Source: Bacillota bacterium (GTDB taxonomy: Bacteria > Bacillota > Sulfobacillia > JAJYWN01 > JAJZPE01). From it: a DNA stretch of 55,050 nt. Where the stretch lies: the NCBI GenBank assembly GCA_021811325.1, contig JAJZPE010000005.1, forward strand, positions 1-55,050. Direction: 5' to 3'. Below the pieces are notes generated by a model. It was not told where the DNA came from. It did not search any database and was given only the letters and a program-made list of their open reading frames with translations. Made by a program: the position numbers and the translations under genes. This document shows, piece by piece, positions 6,894-16,281 of this stretch (positions are counted from its first letter, which is position 1; every line of letters starts with the position of its first letter).

Positions 6894-8003
6894 GTGACCG
6901 ACGTCGTAGTCCTCGTCCTCAGCTTTGGCTTTATCCTACTCGCGGCCGAGTTCTTCACCAACGCGGTCGAATGGTTGGGGAAGATCCTGCGGCTCGGCGA
7001 AGGCGCCATTGGCAGCGTTATCGCGGCGGTCGGCACGGCCATGCCCGAGACGATGATTTCGCTCCTCGCCATCCTCGCCGGTCACGGTGAGGAGGCGGCC
7101 AGGGATGTTGGGATTGGCGCCATTCTTGGCGCCCCGTTCATGCTGGCGACCCTGGCCCTTTGCCTGGTGGGTATCGCCGCCGTCAGCTTCCCGGCAGGGG
7201 GACGGCCGCGCCGGACAATGCTCATCGATTCCGAAGTCATGAAGCGAGACTTGCGCTTCTTCCTCGTCGTCTACACCGTCGCCATCGGGGCCGCGTTCAT
7301 TCGTCCCCAGCCCGTGCGGATCGTCCTGGCGCTTGGGTTATGGGCGGCCTACGCCATCTACGTGGCCCAGACCTTTCGCAACGGACGCCGTCCGGCTGAC
7401 GAGCCCGAGCACCTGCGGGCTCTGTACCTGTGGCGCCGCCCAGGGGGCCCGCCCACCGCAGCCGTCGTTACCCAGGTGGTTCTGGCGCTGGCCGGCATCG
7501 TCGTCGGGGCCCGCTATTTCGTCCTGGCCACCCAGGGCCTCGCTGAGGCCCTGGCCATGCCGGCCTTCGTCCTGTCGCTCCTGGTCGCGCCGGTGGCCAC
7601 CGAGCTGCCGGAGAAGCTGAACAGCCTCATCTGGGTCAGCCGGGGCCAGGATACTCTGGCCCTCGGGAACATCACCGGGGCGATGGTCTTTCAGGGCTCC
7701 GTCATCCCGGCCATCGGCATCCTCCTGACGCCGTGGGTCCTCAACGGGTTCGCCCTCTTGAGCGCGGCCTTGGCCATCGGCTCGGCGCTTCTCGTCTATC
7801 TTGGCCTCCGGCGGTCGGGGACCTTGGCCCCCACCCTCCTCTTGACCGGCGGCGTCTGGTACTCGGTCTTTCTCTCGACCATCCTGGCGACTGGGTCGGG
7901 CAACGCCAGGTGGTACCTCCTGATGGTTCCTGTGGGTCTGGCCCTTTACGCCGTCGGCGCGAGGCACACGGCCAGGCACCGCGCCGTCAGTGGCGGCGAG
8001 TAG
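6894..8003 (+). CDS. CaCA-superfamily cation exchanger (probable Mn2+/Ca2+ efflux)
   Basis: A 369-residue, very hydrophobic protein with about ten membrane segments in two homologous halves. Each half carries the CaCA alpha-repeat: GSVIAAVGTAMPETMISL near the N-terminus and VAPVATELPEKLNSLIW in the second half; the acidic residues of the PE motifs bind cation. The GTG start at 6894 follows GGAGG (6878-6882). An upstream TTG at 6852 lies inside the terminator region and is unlikely. CaCA proteins exchange Ca2+ or related ions for H+ or Na+ across the cytoplasmic membrane. The Mn2+ riboswitch directly upstream argues that Mn2+ is the relevant ion here. The gene ends 123 bases before the amidinotransferase. 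Confidence 0.85.
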   Translation: MTDVVVLVLSFGFILLAAEFFTNAVEWLGKILRLGEGAIGSVIAAVGTAMPETMISLLAILAGHGEEAARDVGIGAILGAPFMLATLALCLVGIAAVSFPAGGRPRRTMLIDSEVMKRDLRFFLVVYTVAIGAAFIRPQPVRIVLALGLWAAYAIYVAQTFRNGRRPADEPEHLRALYLWRRPGGPPTAAVVTQVVLALAGIVVGARYFVLATQGLAEALAMPAFVLSLLVAPVATELPEKLNSLIWVSRGQDTLALGNITGAMVFQGSVIPAIGILLTPWVLNGFALLSAALAIGSALLVYLGLRRSGTLAPTLLLTGGVWYSVFLSTILATGSGNARWYLLMVPVGLALYAVGARHTARHRAVSGGE

Positions 8004-8126
8004 CTGCGGGCCCGTCGGTGGCCCCCGAGCCTCGGGTGGAAAAGGGGGCCGGCCCGCACCTGTAGAATGAATCGGAGGGGAACGGCCCGGCGAGGAAAGG
8101 CCGGGACCGCCGGGAGGTTATGAACG

Positions 8127-9089
8127 TTGAACGGATCAGACAAGACCGCGAAGAAGGAACTCTTGAGTGCCGGAGAGCGCTGGTTTGAGAAGCCGACCTC
8201 CATGCGGGAGGACCTGGCCGAGCTTTGGGGGGATTGGGGGGTCGACTCCGAGGTCGGGCGGCTGCGAGCAGTGCTGATGCGGCGCCCGGGGAAGGAGATC
8301 GAGGCGGTCGCCGACCCGGCCGGCCCGAGGTGGCTCGAGGTGATGGACCCCGAAAGGGCCCGGGCCCAACACGATGCGCTGGCCGCGATATACCGCGACA
8401 ACGGGGTCGCCGTGCACTACATCGAGGAGATGCGTCCGGACCGGCCTAACGCCTTCTTTGTCCGAGACCTCGTCCTGATGACCCCCGAGGGGGCCATCCT
8501 GGCCAGGCCGGCCATGGCCGAGCGGCGGGGCGAGGAGGCCTATGCGGCGAGGGCGCTGGCGAAGCTCGGCGTTCCTATCATCAAGACGGTCTGCGGGCGG
8601 GGGACCTTCGAAGGCGCCAACGTCCTGTGGATCGACCGCCAGACCGTCTTCCTCGGGGTTGGCAACCGGACCAACGCTGAGGGCGCCCGCCAGGTTGAAG
8701 AGGAACTCCGGAATGTGGGCGTTGAAGAGGTCATCATCTTCCAGGTCCCCTTCGGGCAAGCCCACATCGACGGCATCTGCAACCTTGCTGCCCCGGATGT
8801 GGCGGTGGTCTTCCCCTGGCAGGTGCCTCACGTCGCCGCCCAGGCCCTCCTGAACCGGGGGTACCGGATCCTGGAGGTCGCCTGGCCCGAAGAAGCGAAA
8901 CTGGGCATGGCCATCAACTTCGTCGCCCTCGAGCCGGGGAGGATCGTCATCCCCATGGGTTGCCCACGGACCCGCGACATGTATGAAAAAGCCGGCCTGA
9001 CGGTGGTCGAGGCCGACATCAGCGAGCTCAGGAAGGGCTGGGGTTCGATCCACTGCATGACCGGGTTCCTCAAGAGGGACCCTGTCTGA
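8127..9089 (+). CDS. Amidinotransferase / arginine-deiminase-fold protein
   Basis: 320 residues of the guanidino-modifying superfamily (dimethylarginine dimethylaminohydrolase, arginine deiminase, amidinotransferases). Visible features are an N-terminal MRRPGKEIE, NAFFVRDLVL (substrate Asp/Arg region), GTFEGANVLWID, the catalytic-His segment FGQAHIDGICN, and the nucleophile in SIHCMTGFL (Cys310) near the C-terminus. The enzyme would act on arginine or a substituted guanidine through a thiouronium intermediate. Whether it hydrolyses or transfers cannot be told from sequence. The TTG start at 8127 has GGGAGG (8112-8117) nine bases upstream. No arginine-catabolism gene is adjacent. Confidence 0.8.
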   Translation: MNGSDKTAKKELLSAGERWFEKPTSMREDLAELWGDWGVDSEVGRLRAVLMRRPGKEIEAVADPAGPRWLEVMDPERARAQHDALAAIYRDNGVAVHYIEEMRPDRPNAFFVRDLVLMTPEGAILARPAMAERRGEEAYAARALAKLGVPIIKTVCGRGTFEGANVLWIDRQTVFLGVGNRTNAEGARQVEEELRNVGVEEVIIFQVPFGQAHIDGICNLAAPDVAVVFPWQVPHVAAQALLNRGYRILEVAWPEEAKLGMAINFVALEPGRIVIPMGCPRTRDMYEKAGLTVVEADISELRKGWGSIHCMTGFLKRDPV

Positions 9090-9169
9090 TGAGGGAAACC
9101 GTCAATCCGACCGGCTGAGATCAGGGGAGCCGATGCGGGCCGGCGGTGAAGGAGCGCACGGGAAGTCAG

Positions 9170-9197
9170 AGGGCGGCCGGATGACCCCGGCCGCCCT
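9170..9197. terminator. Strong hairpin between converging amidinotransferase and sigA genes
   Basis: AGGGCGGCCGG at 9170-9180 pairs perfectly with CCGGCCGCCCT at 9187-9197 around a six-base loop. Neither side is followed by a U-tract, so termination would have to rely on the very stable stem, on Rho, or on 3'-end protection. Confidence 0.55.
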
Positions 9198-9204
9198 GAA
9201 CGTC

Positions 9205-10326
9205 TCACTCCAGATAATCCTTCAGCTTCTTGCTCCGGCTCGGGTGCCGCAGCTTGCGCAGGGCCTTGGCTTCGATCTGCCGGATGCGCTCGCGGGTGAC
9301 CTTGAAGACGTGGCCGACCTCTTCGAGGGTCCGGGCCCGGCCGTCGTCCAGCCCGAAGCGCAGCCGCAGGACATCGCGCTCGCGCGGGGTGAGGGTCGCC
9401 AGGACCTCCTCGAGCTGCTCCTTGAGGAGCATGAAGCTGGCGGCCTCGGCCGGCGCCGGGGCGTCCTCGTCTTCGATGAAGTCGCCGAGGTGGCTGTCCT
9501 CTTCCTCGCCGATGGGCGTCTCGAGGGACACCGGCTCCTGGGCGATCTTCAATATCTCGCGGACACGGTCGACGGAAATCTCCATCTCGGCCGCGATCTC
9601 CTCGGGCAACGGCTCGCGCCCGAGCTTCTGGAGGAGCTGCCGCTGGATGCGGATGAGTTTGTTGATGGTCTCGACCATGTGCACCGGGATGCGGATCGTC
9701 CGGGCCTGGTCGGCGATGGCGCGGGTGATCGCCTGGCGGATCCACCAGGTCGCGTAGGTGCTGAACTTATAGCCCTTGCGATAGTCGAACTTCTCGACCG
9801 CCTTGAGCAAGCCGAGGTTGCCCTCCTGGATGAGGTCCAGGAAGAGCATGCCGCGGCCGACGTACTTCTTGGCGATGGACACGACCAGCCGGAGGTTGGC
9901 TTCGGTCAGGCGGCGCTTGGCCTCTTGGTCCCCGGCCTCGATCCGCTTGGCCAGCTCGACCTCTTCTTCGGCGCTGAGGAGGGGCACCCGGCCGATTTCC
10001 TTGAGGTACATCCGAACGGGGTCGTCGATGGCGACCCCTTCGGGCACGTTCAAATCGACCTCTTCGGGTGCCGCGGCTTCGGCCTCGACCGCCGGTTCGG
10101 CGGTCTCATCGCGCTCGAGAGGCTCCACCGGGCTGCCCTCGGGAACCTCGCCGACGACCTCGATGCCGTCTTCCTCCAGCATTTTGTAGATGTCGTCGAT
10201 CTGGTCGGGGGACAGCTCCTCGTCCTGCAGGGCATCCATGACCTCGTTATAGGTCAGGACGCCCCGCTTCTTGCCTTTGACGAGTAGCTCGCGCACCCCC
10301 GCGCTCTTAGGTTCCTGGCTCTTCAT
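9205..10326 (-). CDS. sigA: Primary sigma factor RpoD/SigA
   Basis: 373 residues from an ATG preceded by AAAGGGG. Region 1.1-like residues 1-60 are followed by a Glu/Ala/Pro-rich linker, then region 1.2 ([12 protein letters not shown] from 101). Region 2 carries [16 protein letters not shown] and the melting and -10 recognition segment [14 protein letters not shown]. Region 3 starts [12 protein letters not shown], and region 4 has [12 protein letters not shown] and the helix-turn-helix [19 protein letters not shown]. This is the housekeeping sigma factor that directs RNA polymerase to TTGACA/TATAAT promoters, several of which are visible in the window. The start overlaps the end of dnaG by 20 bases, implying translational coupling, and dnaG-sigA is the usual pair in Bacillota. 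Confidence 0.98.
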   Translation of the reverse strand: MKSQEPKSAGVRELLVKGKKRGVLTYNEVMDALQDEELSPDQIDDIYKMLEEDGIEVVGEVPEGSPVEPLERDETAEPAVEAEAAAPEEVDLNVPEGVAIDDPVRMYLKEIGRVPLLSAEEEVELAKRIEAGDQEAKRRLTEANLRLVVSIAKKYVGRGMLFLDLIQEGNLGLLKAVEKFDYRKGYKFSTYATWWIRQAITRAIADQARTIRIPVHMVETINKLIRIQRQLLQKLGREPLPEEIAAEMEISVDRVREILKIAQEPVSLETPIGEEEDSHLGDFIEDEDAPAPAEAASFMLLKEQLEEVLATLTPRERDVLRLRFGLDDGRARTLEEVGHVFKVTRERIRQIEAKALRKLRHPSRSKKLKDYLE

Positions 10327-12220
10327 CCGGTTTCCCCTTTCGAACATCAGGCCGTTGGGCCGGCGGGGCGGCCGTGCCCGAGGCTGAACGTAATTGCTGG
10401 AGTCCCAGGTATTCCCGCAGCATGGCTTCGGGAATCGGCCGGCCTTCGCGCTCCAGGCGCCCCATTTCCGCCCGGACGCGTTCGGCCTTGGTCTTGACCG
10501 AGTCTTCGCGGATCCGCTTGAGATAGCCCTGCACCAGTTTATCAGGTTCGCCCGGCGGAGGTTCGGCCATCAGCAGTTCGGCCGCCGCCTCGGCGTGCTC
10601 TTTGTCTTGCAGACGGGCCAGGACCTGCGACGGTTCCAGGGCCGCGGTGGCCGCGGTCTCCTCGCCCAGGATGACCTTGGCCAGGGCTCGCTCGGCCTCG
10701 CCGGAGAAGTCCTCCGGCGCGATGCCCTCGCTCACGAGCGGTCTGAGGTGGGCGTGGTCCACAGCCAACCGCAGGAGTCCCCGCTCAGCCAGCAGGCGGG
10801 CCGAAGGCCGCGCCTTGCCCGCTTTTCCCAGGTCATGCCCATTATTATTCCTGGCCCCGGCTGGAATATACTGGCTGCCGGTCCCGGCCGTGGGGTCTCG
10901 GGTCTGGCGGGTCTTGGCCGCCTTGCGCACCTCTGTCCGTAGCGCTTCCACAGTCAGGCCTAGCTTGGTCGCAAGTTCCTGAATGTATGCCTCTCGCTCG
11001 ACGGCGTTGTCCAGTCCGGCCAGGACGGGAGCCATGGTCGCGGCAATCCCGACCTTGCCCTCCACCGTGGCCGGGTCGCCGGCCTTCATGGCCAGGGCGA
11101 AGCGGTAATCCACGAGGGGCAGGGCCTTGGCCGCCGCCTCCCGGAAGGCCTCCGGGCCGCGCCGGCGGATGAGTTCGTCGGGGTCCTTGCCCTCTTCGAG
11201 GACGGCCACCTTGACCCGGCAGCCGGCCTCGCCGAGAATCTCCAGGCCGCGCAGAGTGGCGCTCTGCCCGGCGGTGTCGGCGTCGTAGGCGATGACCGTC
11301 TCGGGCGCCAGCCGCGAGAGGATGGCCCCCTGGTCGCGGGTGAGGGCCGTCCCTAGGGTGGCCACGACGTTGGTCACGCCGGCCTGGTGGCAGGCGATCG
11401 CGTCCATGTACCCTTCCACCAGGATGGCCCGGCCGTTCTCGCGGATGGCCGGGCGGGCTAGGTTCAAGGCGTAGAGGTTGCGCCCCTTGGCGAAGACCGC
11501 GGTCTCCGGCGAGTTCAGGTACTTGGGGAGGCTGTCGTCGAGGACCCGCCCGCCGAAGGCGATGACCCGCCCGCGGACGTCGAAGATCGGGAAGACCACG
11601 CGGTTGCGGAGGCGGTCGTAGTAGGAGTCGCGCTCGCGGTTCCGGAGGACCAGGCCGGCCCCCTCCATAACCTTCGGCGAAAAGCCCTTGCGAGTTAAGG
11701 CATTGAGCAACAAATCCCAAGCGTCGGGGGCATATCCCAGGCGGAAGCGCTCGACCGTCTCGGCGGTCAGGCCGCGCCCCTTGAGGTACTCCCGGGCGGC
11801 CGCCCCCTGGCGGGACCTCAGCAGGGCCAGGCGGTAGAACTCCGCCGCCAGCTCGAGGGCATTAAGATAGGCCTCGCGTTCCTGGCGCCTCTGGGCTTCC
11901 TCGGGCGAAAGCTCCGGCTCCGGGAGCGGGAGAGCCACGCGTTCCGCCAGCTTGGCCACTGCCTCGGGAAAGGTGAGGTTGTCCCGCTTGATCAGGAAAT
12001 GAAAAACGTTGCCCCCGGCGTGGCAGCCAAAGCAGTAGAACATCTGTTTGTCCGGGGCAACCGAGAACGACGGCGTCTTCTCGTGGTGAAAGGGGCAGAG
12101 CCCGACGAAGTTCTTACCCGTCTTGCGCAGCGCTACATATTCGCCGATAACGTCGACTATGTCGTTGCGCGAGCGGACCTCTTCGATGAACTCGTCGGAG
12201 AGCCCTCTCACCGTCCCCAC
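10307..12220 (-). CDS. dnaG: DNA primase
   Basis: 637 residues, normal for DnaG. An N-terminal zinc ribbon (Cys42, a histidine at 45-46, Cys63, Cys66 in [12 protein letters not shown]...[10 protein letters not shown]) binds template. The catalytic core carries the TOPRIM motifs [13 protein letters not shown] and AYDADTAG, whose acidic residues hold Mg2+. The C-terminal third is the helicase-interaction domain. The protein makes RNA primers for the replication fork. The start is GTG 12220, the first possible start after an in-frame stop; GTG 12211 is the alternative. It sits between dgt and sigA. Confidence 0.97.
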   Translation of the reverse strand: MGTVRGLSDEFIEEVRSRNDIVDVIGEYVALRKTGKNFVGLCPFHHEKTPSFSVAPDKQMFYCFGCHAGGNVFHFLIKRDNLTFPEAVAKLAERVALPLPEPELSPEEAQRRQEREAYLNALELAAEFYRLALLRSRQGAAAREYLKGRGLTAETVERFRLGYAPDAWDLLLNALTRKGFSPKVMEGAGLVLRNRERDSYYDRLRNRVVFPIFDVRGRVIAFGGRVLDDSLPKYLNSPETAVFAKGRNLYALNLARPAIRENGRAILVEGYMDAIACHQAGVTNVVATLGTALTRDQGAILSRLAPETVIAYDADTAGQSATLRGLEILGEAGCRVKVAVLEEGKDPDELIRRRGPEAFREAAAKALPLVDYRFALAMKAGDPATVEGKVGIAATMAPVLAGLDNAVEREAYIQELATKLGLTVEALRTEVRKAAKTRQTRDPTAGTGSQYIPAGARNNNGHDLGKAGKARPSARLLAERGLLRLAVDHAHLRPLVSEGIAPEDFSGEAERALAKVILGEETAATAALEPSQVLARLQDKEHAEAAAELLMAEPPPGEPDKLVQGYLKRIREDSVKTKAERVRAEMGRLEREGRPIPEAMLREYLGLQQLRSASGTAAPPAQRPDVRKGKPDEEPGT

Positions 12221-12294
12221 ATCCTCGCAGCCGTCCTAAGCGCCACGGCGCTCGGACTTTATTACGCTTTCGCGATGACTTCTGTTTTTCCTCC

Positions 12295-13386
12295 CTAGGC
12301 TTCGGACTTCCATGGTGATGGGAAAAAGTGCTTGCTGTGCTGGGAGATGGCATAGCGGTCGGTCATCCCGGCGACGTAATCGCAGGCCAGCCGCCAGGCC
12401 GGGCCGGAACCGGCGTCGGCGTCCTCGGCCCCGGGGATCTCCTCGGGGCGGTCGCGGTAGAACCGGTACAGATTCTGGACCAGTCCCTTGGCCTTCTCCT
12501 CCTCGGCCTTGGCCCCCGAGCCGACGTAGACGTGGCTGAAGAGGAAGGCGCGGAGCTCGTCCAGGGCCGCCGTCACCGGCTCGCTCATGGCGATGGCCGG
12601 GCGGTCGCGGCTGCTCTCGATGACGTCGACGACGAGGCTGTTGATGCGGCGGGCGCGGGTGTCCCCGAGGGCGGCCACCGGGCCGCGCGGGAGGTCGTCC
12701 GGGGTGATTATCCCGCCCCGAACGGCGTCATCGATGTCGTGGTTGACATAAGCAATGCGGTCCGACAGCTTGACCAGCTGGCCCTCGAGGGTGGAGGGCT
12801 GGGGGCCGTCGTCGCGCAGGTCGCCGGTGTGGTGGCGGATGCCGTCGCGGACCTCCCAGGTGAGATTGAGCCCGGACCCCGCCGGGTGGCCGGGTTCGAG
12901 GCGCTCGAGGACGGAGACCACGCGCAGGCTCTGCTCGTTGTGGCGGAAGCGGCCACGCCCGTCGGCCCGCAGGCACTCGTCAAGGACGGCCTCCCCGGTG
13001 TGCCCGAAGGGCGTGTGGCCGAGGTCGTGGCCGAGGGCGATGGCCTCGGTCAGGTCCTCGTTCAGGCGCAGGGCCCGAGCCATGGTCCGGGCGATCTGGG
13101 CGACCTCCAGGGTGTGCGTCAGGCGCGTCCGGTAGTGGTCGCCGGCCACGGCGATGAAGACCTGGGTCTTGTCCTTGAGCCGGCGGAAGGCCTTGGAGTG
13201 GATGATCCGGTCGCGGTCACGCTGAAAGGCCGTGCGGATGGGGCACGGCTCCTCCGGCCGTTCGCGGCCGCGCGAGCGGGCGCTCAGGACGGCGTGGGGC
13301 GACAGGGTCTTCTCCTCGATCTCCTCAGTCGTCAATCGAGGTGCGACGGGCGGTTGTCCGCCCGCTTTGTCGTTCCAGTGGCCCAT
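12295..13386 (-). CDS. dgt: dGTPase-type dNTP triphosphohydrolase (HD domain)
   Basis: 363 residues with the HD signature of deoxyguanosine triphosphate triphosphohydrolases: RTRLTHTLEVAQIARTMA, then GHDLGHTPFGHTGE, then a distal Asp in KLSDRIAYVNHDIDDA. These His/Asp residues bind the metal. The family cleaves dNTPs to nucleoside and tripolyphosphate, controlling dNTP pools. AFQRDRDRIIHSKAFRRLKDKTQV near the start is typical of the short bacterial type. The ATG is preceded by GGGGG. It lies between ppdK and dnaG, as in many Clostridia. A hairpin (13470-13486) and an A+T-rich patch precede it, but no clear promoter is seen. Confidence 0.92.
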   Translation of the reverse strand: MGHWNDKAGGQPPVAPRLTTEEIEEKTLSPHAVLSARSRGRERPEEPCPIRTAFQRDRDRIIHSKAFRRLKDKTQVFIAVAGDHYRTRLTHTLEVAQIARTMARALRLNEDLTEAIALGHDLGHTPFGHTGEAVLDECLRADGRGRFRHNEQSLRVVSVLERLEPGHPAGSGLNLTWEVRDGIRHHTGDLRDDGPQPSTLEGQLVKLSDRIAYVNHDIDDAVRGGIITPDDLPRGPVAALGDTRARRINSLVVDVIESSRDRPAIAMSEPVTAALDELRAFLFSHVYVGSGAKAEEEKAKGLVQNLYRFYRDRPEEIPGAEDADAGSGPAWRLACDYVAGMTDRYAISQHSKHFFPSPWKSEA

Positions 13387-13520
13387 CTTTCGTTCCCCCG
13401 CATGGACACGTCTGTTCTTAATACTAGCCGCAGGCCCACATTCCTTCCGCGGCTCGAAATTTTGTCCCCGGCGGCCCTTGGCCGCCGCCTTTTCGGGCCA
13501 GCCAGCTGCTCAGATGCAGG

Positions 13521-13560
13521 AAAACCCGGGACCGCATCAAGCGGCCCCGGGGCCTTTTTC
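13521..13560. terminator. Terminator after ppdK
   Basis: CCCGGG-A-CCGC (13525-13535) pairs with GCGG-C-CCCGGG (13541-13551) around ATCAA. It is followed by TTTTC on the minus strand (ppdK direction) and CCTTTTTC on the plus strand. It lies 40 bases past the ppdK stop. The remaining intergenic sequence up to dgt contains one more short G+C hairpin. Confidence 0.75.
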
Positions 13561-13596
13561 GTCAGCGAGGGTCGGGCGGCTACTCCGCGCGGGGCA

Positions 13597-16281
13597 TCAC
13601 TTGTCTTTCTCCACCTTCGTCCGCTCGGCGATGTTGGCCTGGGCGGCCGCCAGGCGGGCGATGGGCACGCGGAAGGGCGAGCAAGAGACGTAGTCGAGGC
13701 CGGCCCGGTGGCAGAAGTCGATGGACTGCGGGTCACCGCCGTGCTCGCCGCAGATGCCGACCTGCAGGCCCGGGCGGGTGGCCCGGCCGAGCTTGACAGC
13801 CATCTCGACCAGCTTGCCGACGCCGCCCTCGTCGAGGGTGGCGAAGGGATTCGCCGGCAGGATGCCCTTCTGGGTGTAGACCGGGAGGAACTTGGCCTCG
13901 GCGTCGTCGCGCGAGAAGCCGAAGGTCATCTGGGTCAGGTCGTTGGTGCCAAAACTGAAGAACTCGGCCTCGGTGGCGATCTCGTCGGCGGTCAGGGCGG
14001 CCCGCGGGACCTCGATCATCGTCCCAATCATGACGTGCTCGAGGGTCACCCCGGTAGCCTTCTGGACCTCGTCAAGGACCCGTTCGACCATCCCGCGCAG
14101 CAGCTTCAGCTCCTTCACATGGCCGACGAGCGGGATCATCACCTCGGGCCGGGCGTCGACGCCTTCCTTGACGAGCTGCGCCGCGGCCTGGAAGATGGCC
14201 CGGCACTGCATCTCGTAGATCTCCGGATAGACCACGCCGAGGCGGCAGCCGCGGAAGCCCATCATCGGGTTGAACTCGGCCAGGGCGCGGACCTTCTTGA
14301 GCAACTCGTCCTTGCGGGCGATCTCGGCCTCGCCGCCCTTCTCGCCCTTCTCGGCCAGCGTCCGTAGGCGGGCCAGGTCGACGGCAAGCTCCTCGCCGTC
14401 CGGGAGGAACTCGTGGAGCGGGGGATCGAGCAGGCGGATGGTCACCGGCAGCCCCTGCATGGCCTGGAGGATGCCGGAGAAGTCGCCCTGCTGCATCGGC
14501 AGGAGCTTGTCGAGGGCCGTCCGGCGGTCTTTCTCGTTCATGGCCAGGATCATCTCCTGGACCACCGGGAGGCGCTCGGAGGCCATGAACATGTGCTCGG
14601 TCCGGCAGAGGCCGATGCCGCGGGCTCCGAAGTCGCGGGCTTTCTGGGCGTCGCCCGGGGTGTCGGCGTTGGCCCAGACGCCGATCTTCCTGAGCTCGTC
14701 GCACCAGCCGAGGATTTCCCTGAACTCCCCGGACAGCTTCGGGTCGACCAGGGGCACCTCGCCCATGATGACCTGGCCGGTGGCGCCGTCGATGGAGATG
14801 GTGTCGCCCTCGCGGATGGTGGTCCCGCCGACCAGGACCTCCTTGCGGTTGAGGTCGATGCGCAGGGCCTCGCACCCGACCACGCACGGCTTGCCCATGT
14901 GACGGGCGACGATGGCGGCGTGGCAGGTCATCCCGCCGCGGCTGGTCAGGATGCCCTGGGCGGCGATGATCCCGTGGATGTCGTCGGGGGTGGTCTCCGG
15001 TCGGACGAGGAGGACCCGCTGCCCCTTGTCCCCGCGGGCCTGGGCTTCATCGGCGTCGAAGACGACGGCGCCGGAGGCCGCGCCGGGCGAGGCCGGCAGG
15101 CCCTGGGCCATCACCTTCAGCTTGGCCTGGGAGTCGATGCCCCGGTGGAGGAGCTTGGTCAGCTGGTCGGGCTCGATCCGCATGACCGCCTCGGGCTTGC
15201 TTATCTTGCCTTCGTGGACGAGGTCGGCGGCGATCTTCACCGCCGCGGCCGCGGTCCGCTTGCCGGTGCGGGTCTGCAGGGTATAGAGCTTACCGTGCTC
15301 GACGGTGAACTCGATGTCCTGCATGTCGGCGTAATGCCGCTCGAGCAGCTCGCCGACCTCGACCAGGCGCCGATAGGCCTCGGGCAGGTCCTTGGCCAGC
15401 TCGGCGACGGGCTTCGGGGTGCGGATGCCGGCGACGACGTCCTCGCCCTGGGCGTTGGTCAGGTATTCGCCGTAGAGGCCCTTCTCGCCGGTGGCCGGGT
15501 TGCGGGTGAAGATGACGCCCGTGCCCGAGTCGAAGCCGGTGTTCCCGAAGACCATCGCCTGGACGTTGACGGCCGTACCGAGGTCGGCCGGGATGTTGTT
15601 CTGCCTGCGGTAGACGATGGCCCGCTGGTTGTTCCAGGAGGAAAAGACAGCGATGATGGCCATCTCCAGCTGCTCCTTGGGGTCCTGCGGGAAAGGCCGG
15701 CCGGTCTCGCGGAGGACCACGTCCTTGTACTCGCGGACGACGCTCTTCAAGCTGTTGGGAGAGAGCTCGTGGTCGTAGCGGACGCGCTGGTCTTCCTTGT
15801 AGCCCTCGAGGATGCGCTCGAAGTTGTGGATGTCGACCTTGAGGACGACGTTCGAGAACATCTGGATGAAGCGGCGGTAGCAGTCGTAGGCGAAGCGCTC
15901 GTCGTTGGTGTCCCTGGCCACCGCCTGCACCGTCTGGTCGTTGAGGCCGAGGTTGAGGATGGTGTCCATCATGCCGGGCATGGAGAACTTGGCCCCGGAG
16001 CGGACCGAGACCAGGAGCGGGTCCTTCTCCCCGCCGAGCTCTTTGCCCGCCTTCTTCTCGAGGCGGGCCAGCTCCTCGAGGGCGGCCGGCCAGAGTCCCT
16101 CGGGCAGCTTCTCGCCCTGGGCGTAGAAGGCCGTGCAGGCCTCGGTGCTGATGGTGAACCCGGGCGGCACGGGCAACCCGATGTGGGTCATCTCCGCCAG
16201 GTTGGCCCCTTTGCCGCCGAGGAGGTCACGCATCGAAGACCGACCTTCCTCGAAGGGGTAGATGTACTTAACCGCGCTCAT
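13597..16281 (-). CDS. ppdK: Pyruvate, phosphate dikinase
   Basis: 894 residues, the usual length. The N-terminal ATP-grasp domain starts with GGKGANLAEMTHIGLPVPPGF. The swivelling phosphohistidine domain has GGMTCHAAIVAR with catalytic His454; the Thr two residues before is the target of the regulatory kinase. The C-terminal PEP/pyruvate barrel ends with FFSFGTNDLTQM and GICGEHGGDP. It interconverts pyruvate + ATP + Pi and PEP + AMP + PPi. Its start overlaps the end of ppsR by 14 bases, so enzyme and regulator are made together. In anaerobic Bacillota it can run either as gluconeogenic step or PPi-linked glycolysis. Confidence 0.98.
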   Translation of the reverse strand: MSAVKYIYPFEEGRSSMRDLLGGKGANLAEMTHIGLPVPPGFTISTEACTAFYAQGEKLPEGLWPAALEELARLEKKAGKELGGEKDPLLVSVRSGAKFSMPGMMDTILNLGLNDQTVQAVARDTNDERFAYDCYRRFIQMFSNVVLKVDIHNFERILEGYKEDQRVRYDHELSPNSLKSVVREYKDVVLRETGRPFPQDPKEQLEMAIIAVFSSWNNQRAIVYRRQNNIPADLGTAVNVQAMVFGNTGFDSGTGVIFTRNPATGEKGLYGEYLTNAQGEDVVAGIRTPKPVAELAKDLPEAYRRLVEVGELLERHYADMQDIEFTVEHGKLYTLQTRTGKRTAAAAVKIAADLVHEGKISKPEAVMRIEPDQLTKLLHRGIDSQAKLKVMAQGLPASPGAASGAVVFDADEAQARGDKGQRVLLVRPETTPDDIHGIIAAQGILTSRGGMTCHAAIVARHMGKPCVVGCEALRIDLNRKEVLVGGTTIREGDTISIDGATGQVIMGEVPLVDPKLSGEFREILGWCDELRKIGVWANADTPGDAQKARDFGARGIGLCRTEHMFMASERLPVVQEMILAMNEKDRRTALDKLLPMQQGDFSGILQAMQGLPVTIRLLDPPLHEFLPDGEELAVDLARLRTLAEKGEKGGEAEIARKDELLKKVRALAEFNPMMGFRGCRLGVVYPEIYEMQCRAIFQAAAQLVKEGVDARPEVMIPLVGHVKELKLLRGMVERVLDEVQKATGVTLEHVMIGTMIEVPRAALTADEIATEAEFFSFGTNDLTQMTFGFSRDDAEAKFLPVYTQKGILPANPFATLDEGGVGKLVEMAVKLGRATRPGLQVGICGEHGGDPQSIDFCHRAGLDYVSCSPFRVPIARLAAAQANIAERTKVEKDK

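Noticed and set aside
13470..13486. GGCGGCC-CTT-GGCCGCC hairpin as a plus-strand terminator
   Set aside because: There is no plus-strand gene to terminate, and the sequence after it on the minus strand is G-rich; likely incidental in this G+C-rich gap.
12328..14367. Long plus-strand frames opposite dgt/ppdK, and similar ones at 14413-16299, 17384-19381 and 27800-30067
   Set aside because: All lie exactly opposite well-identified genes and show the low-complexity composition of reverse-complement reading; no domains.
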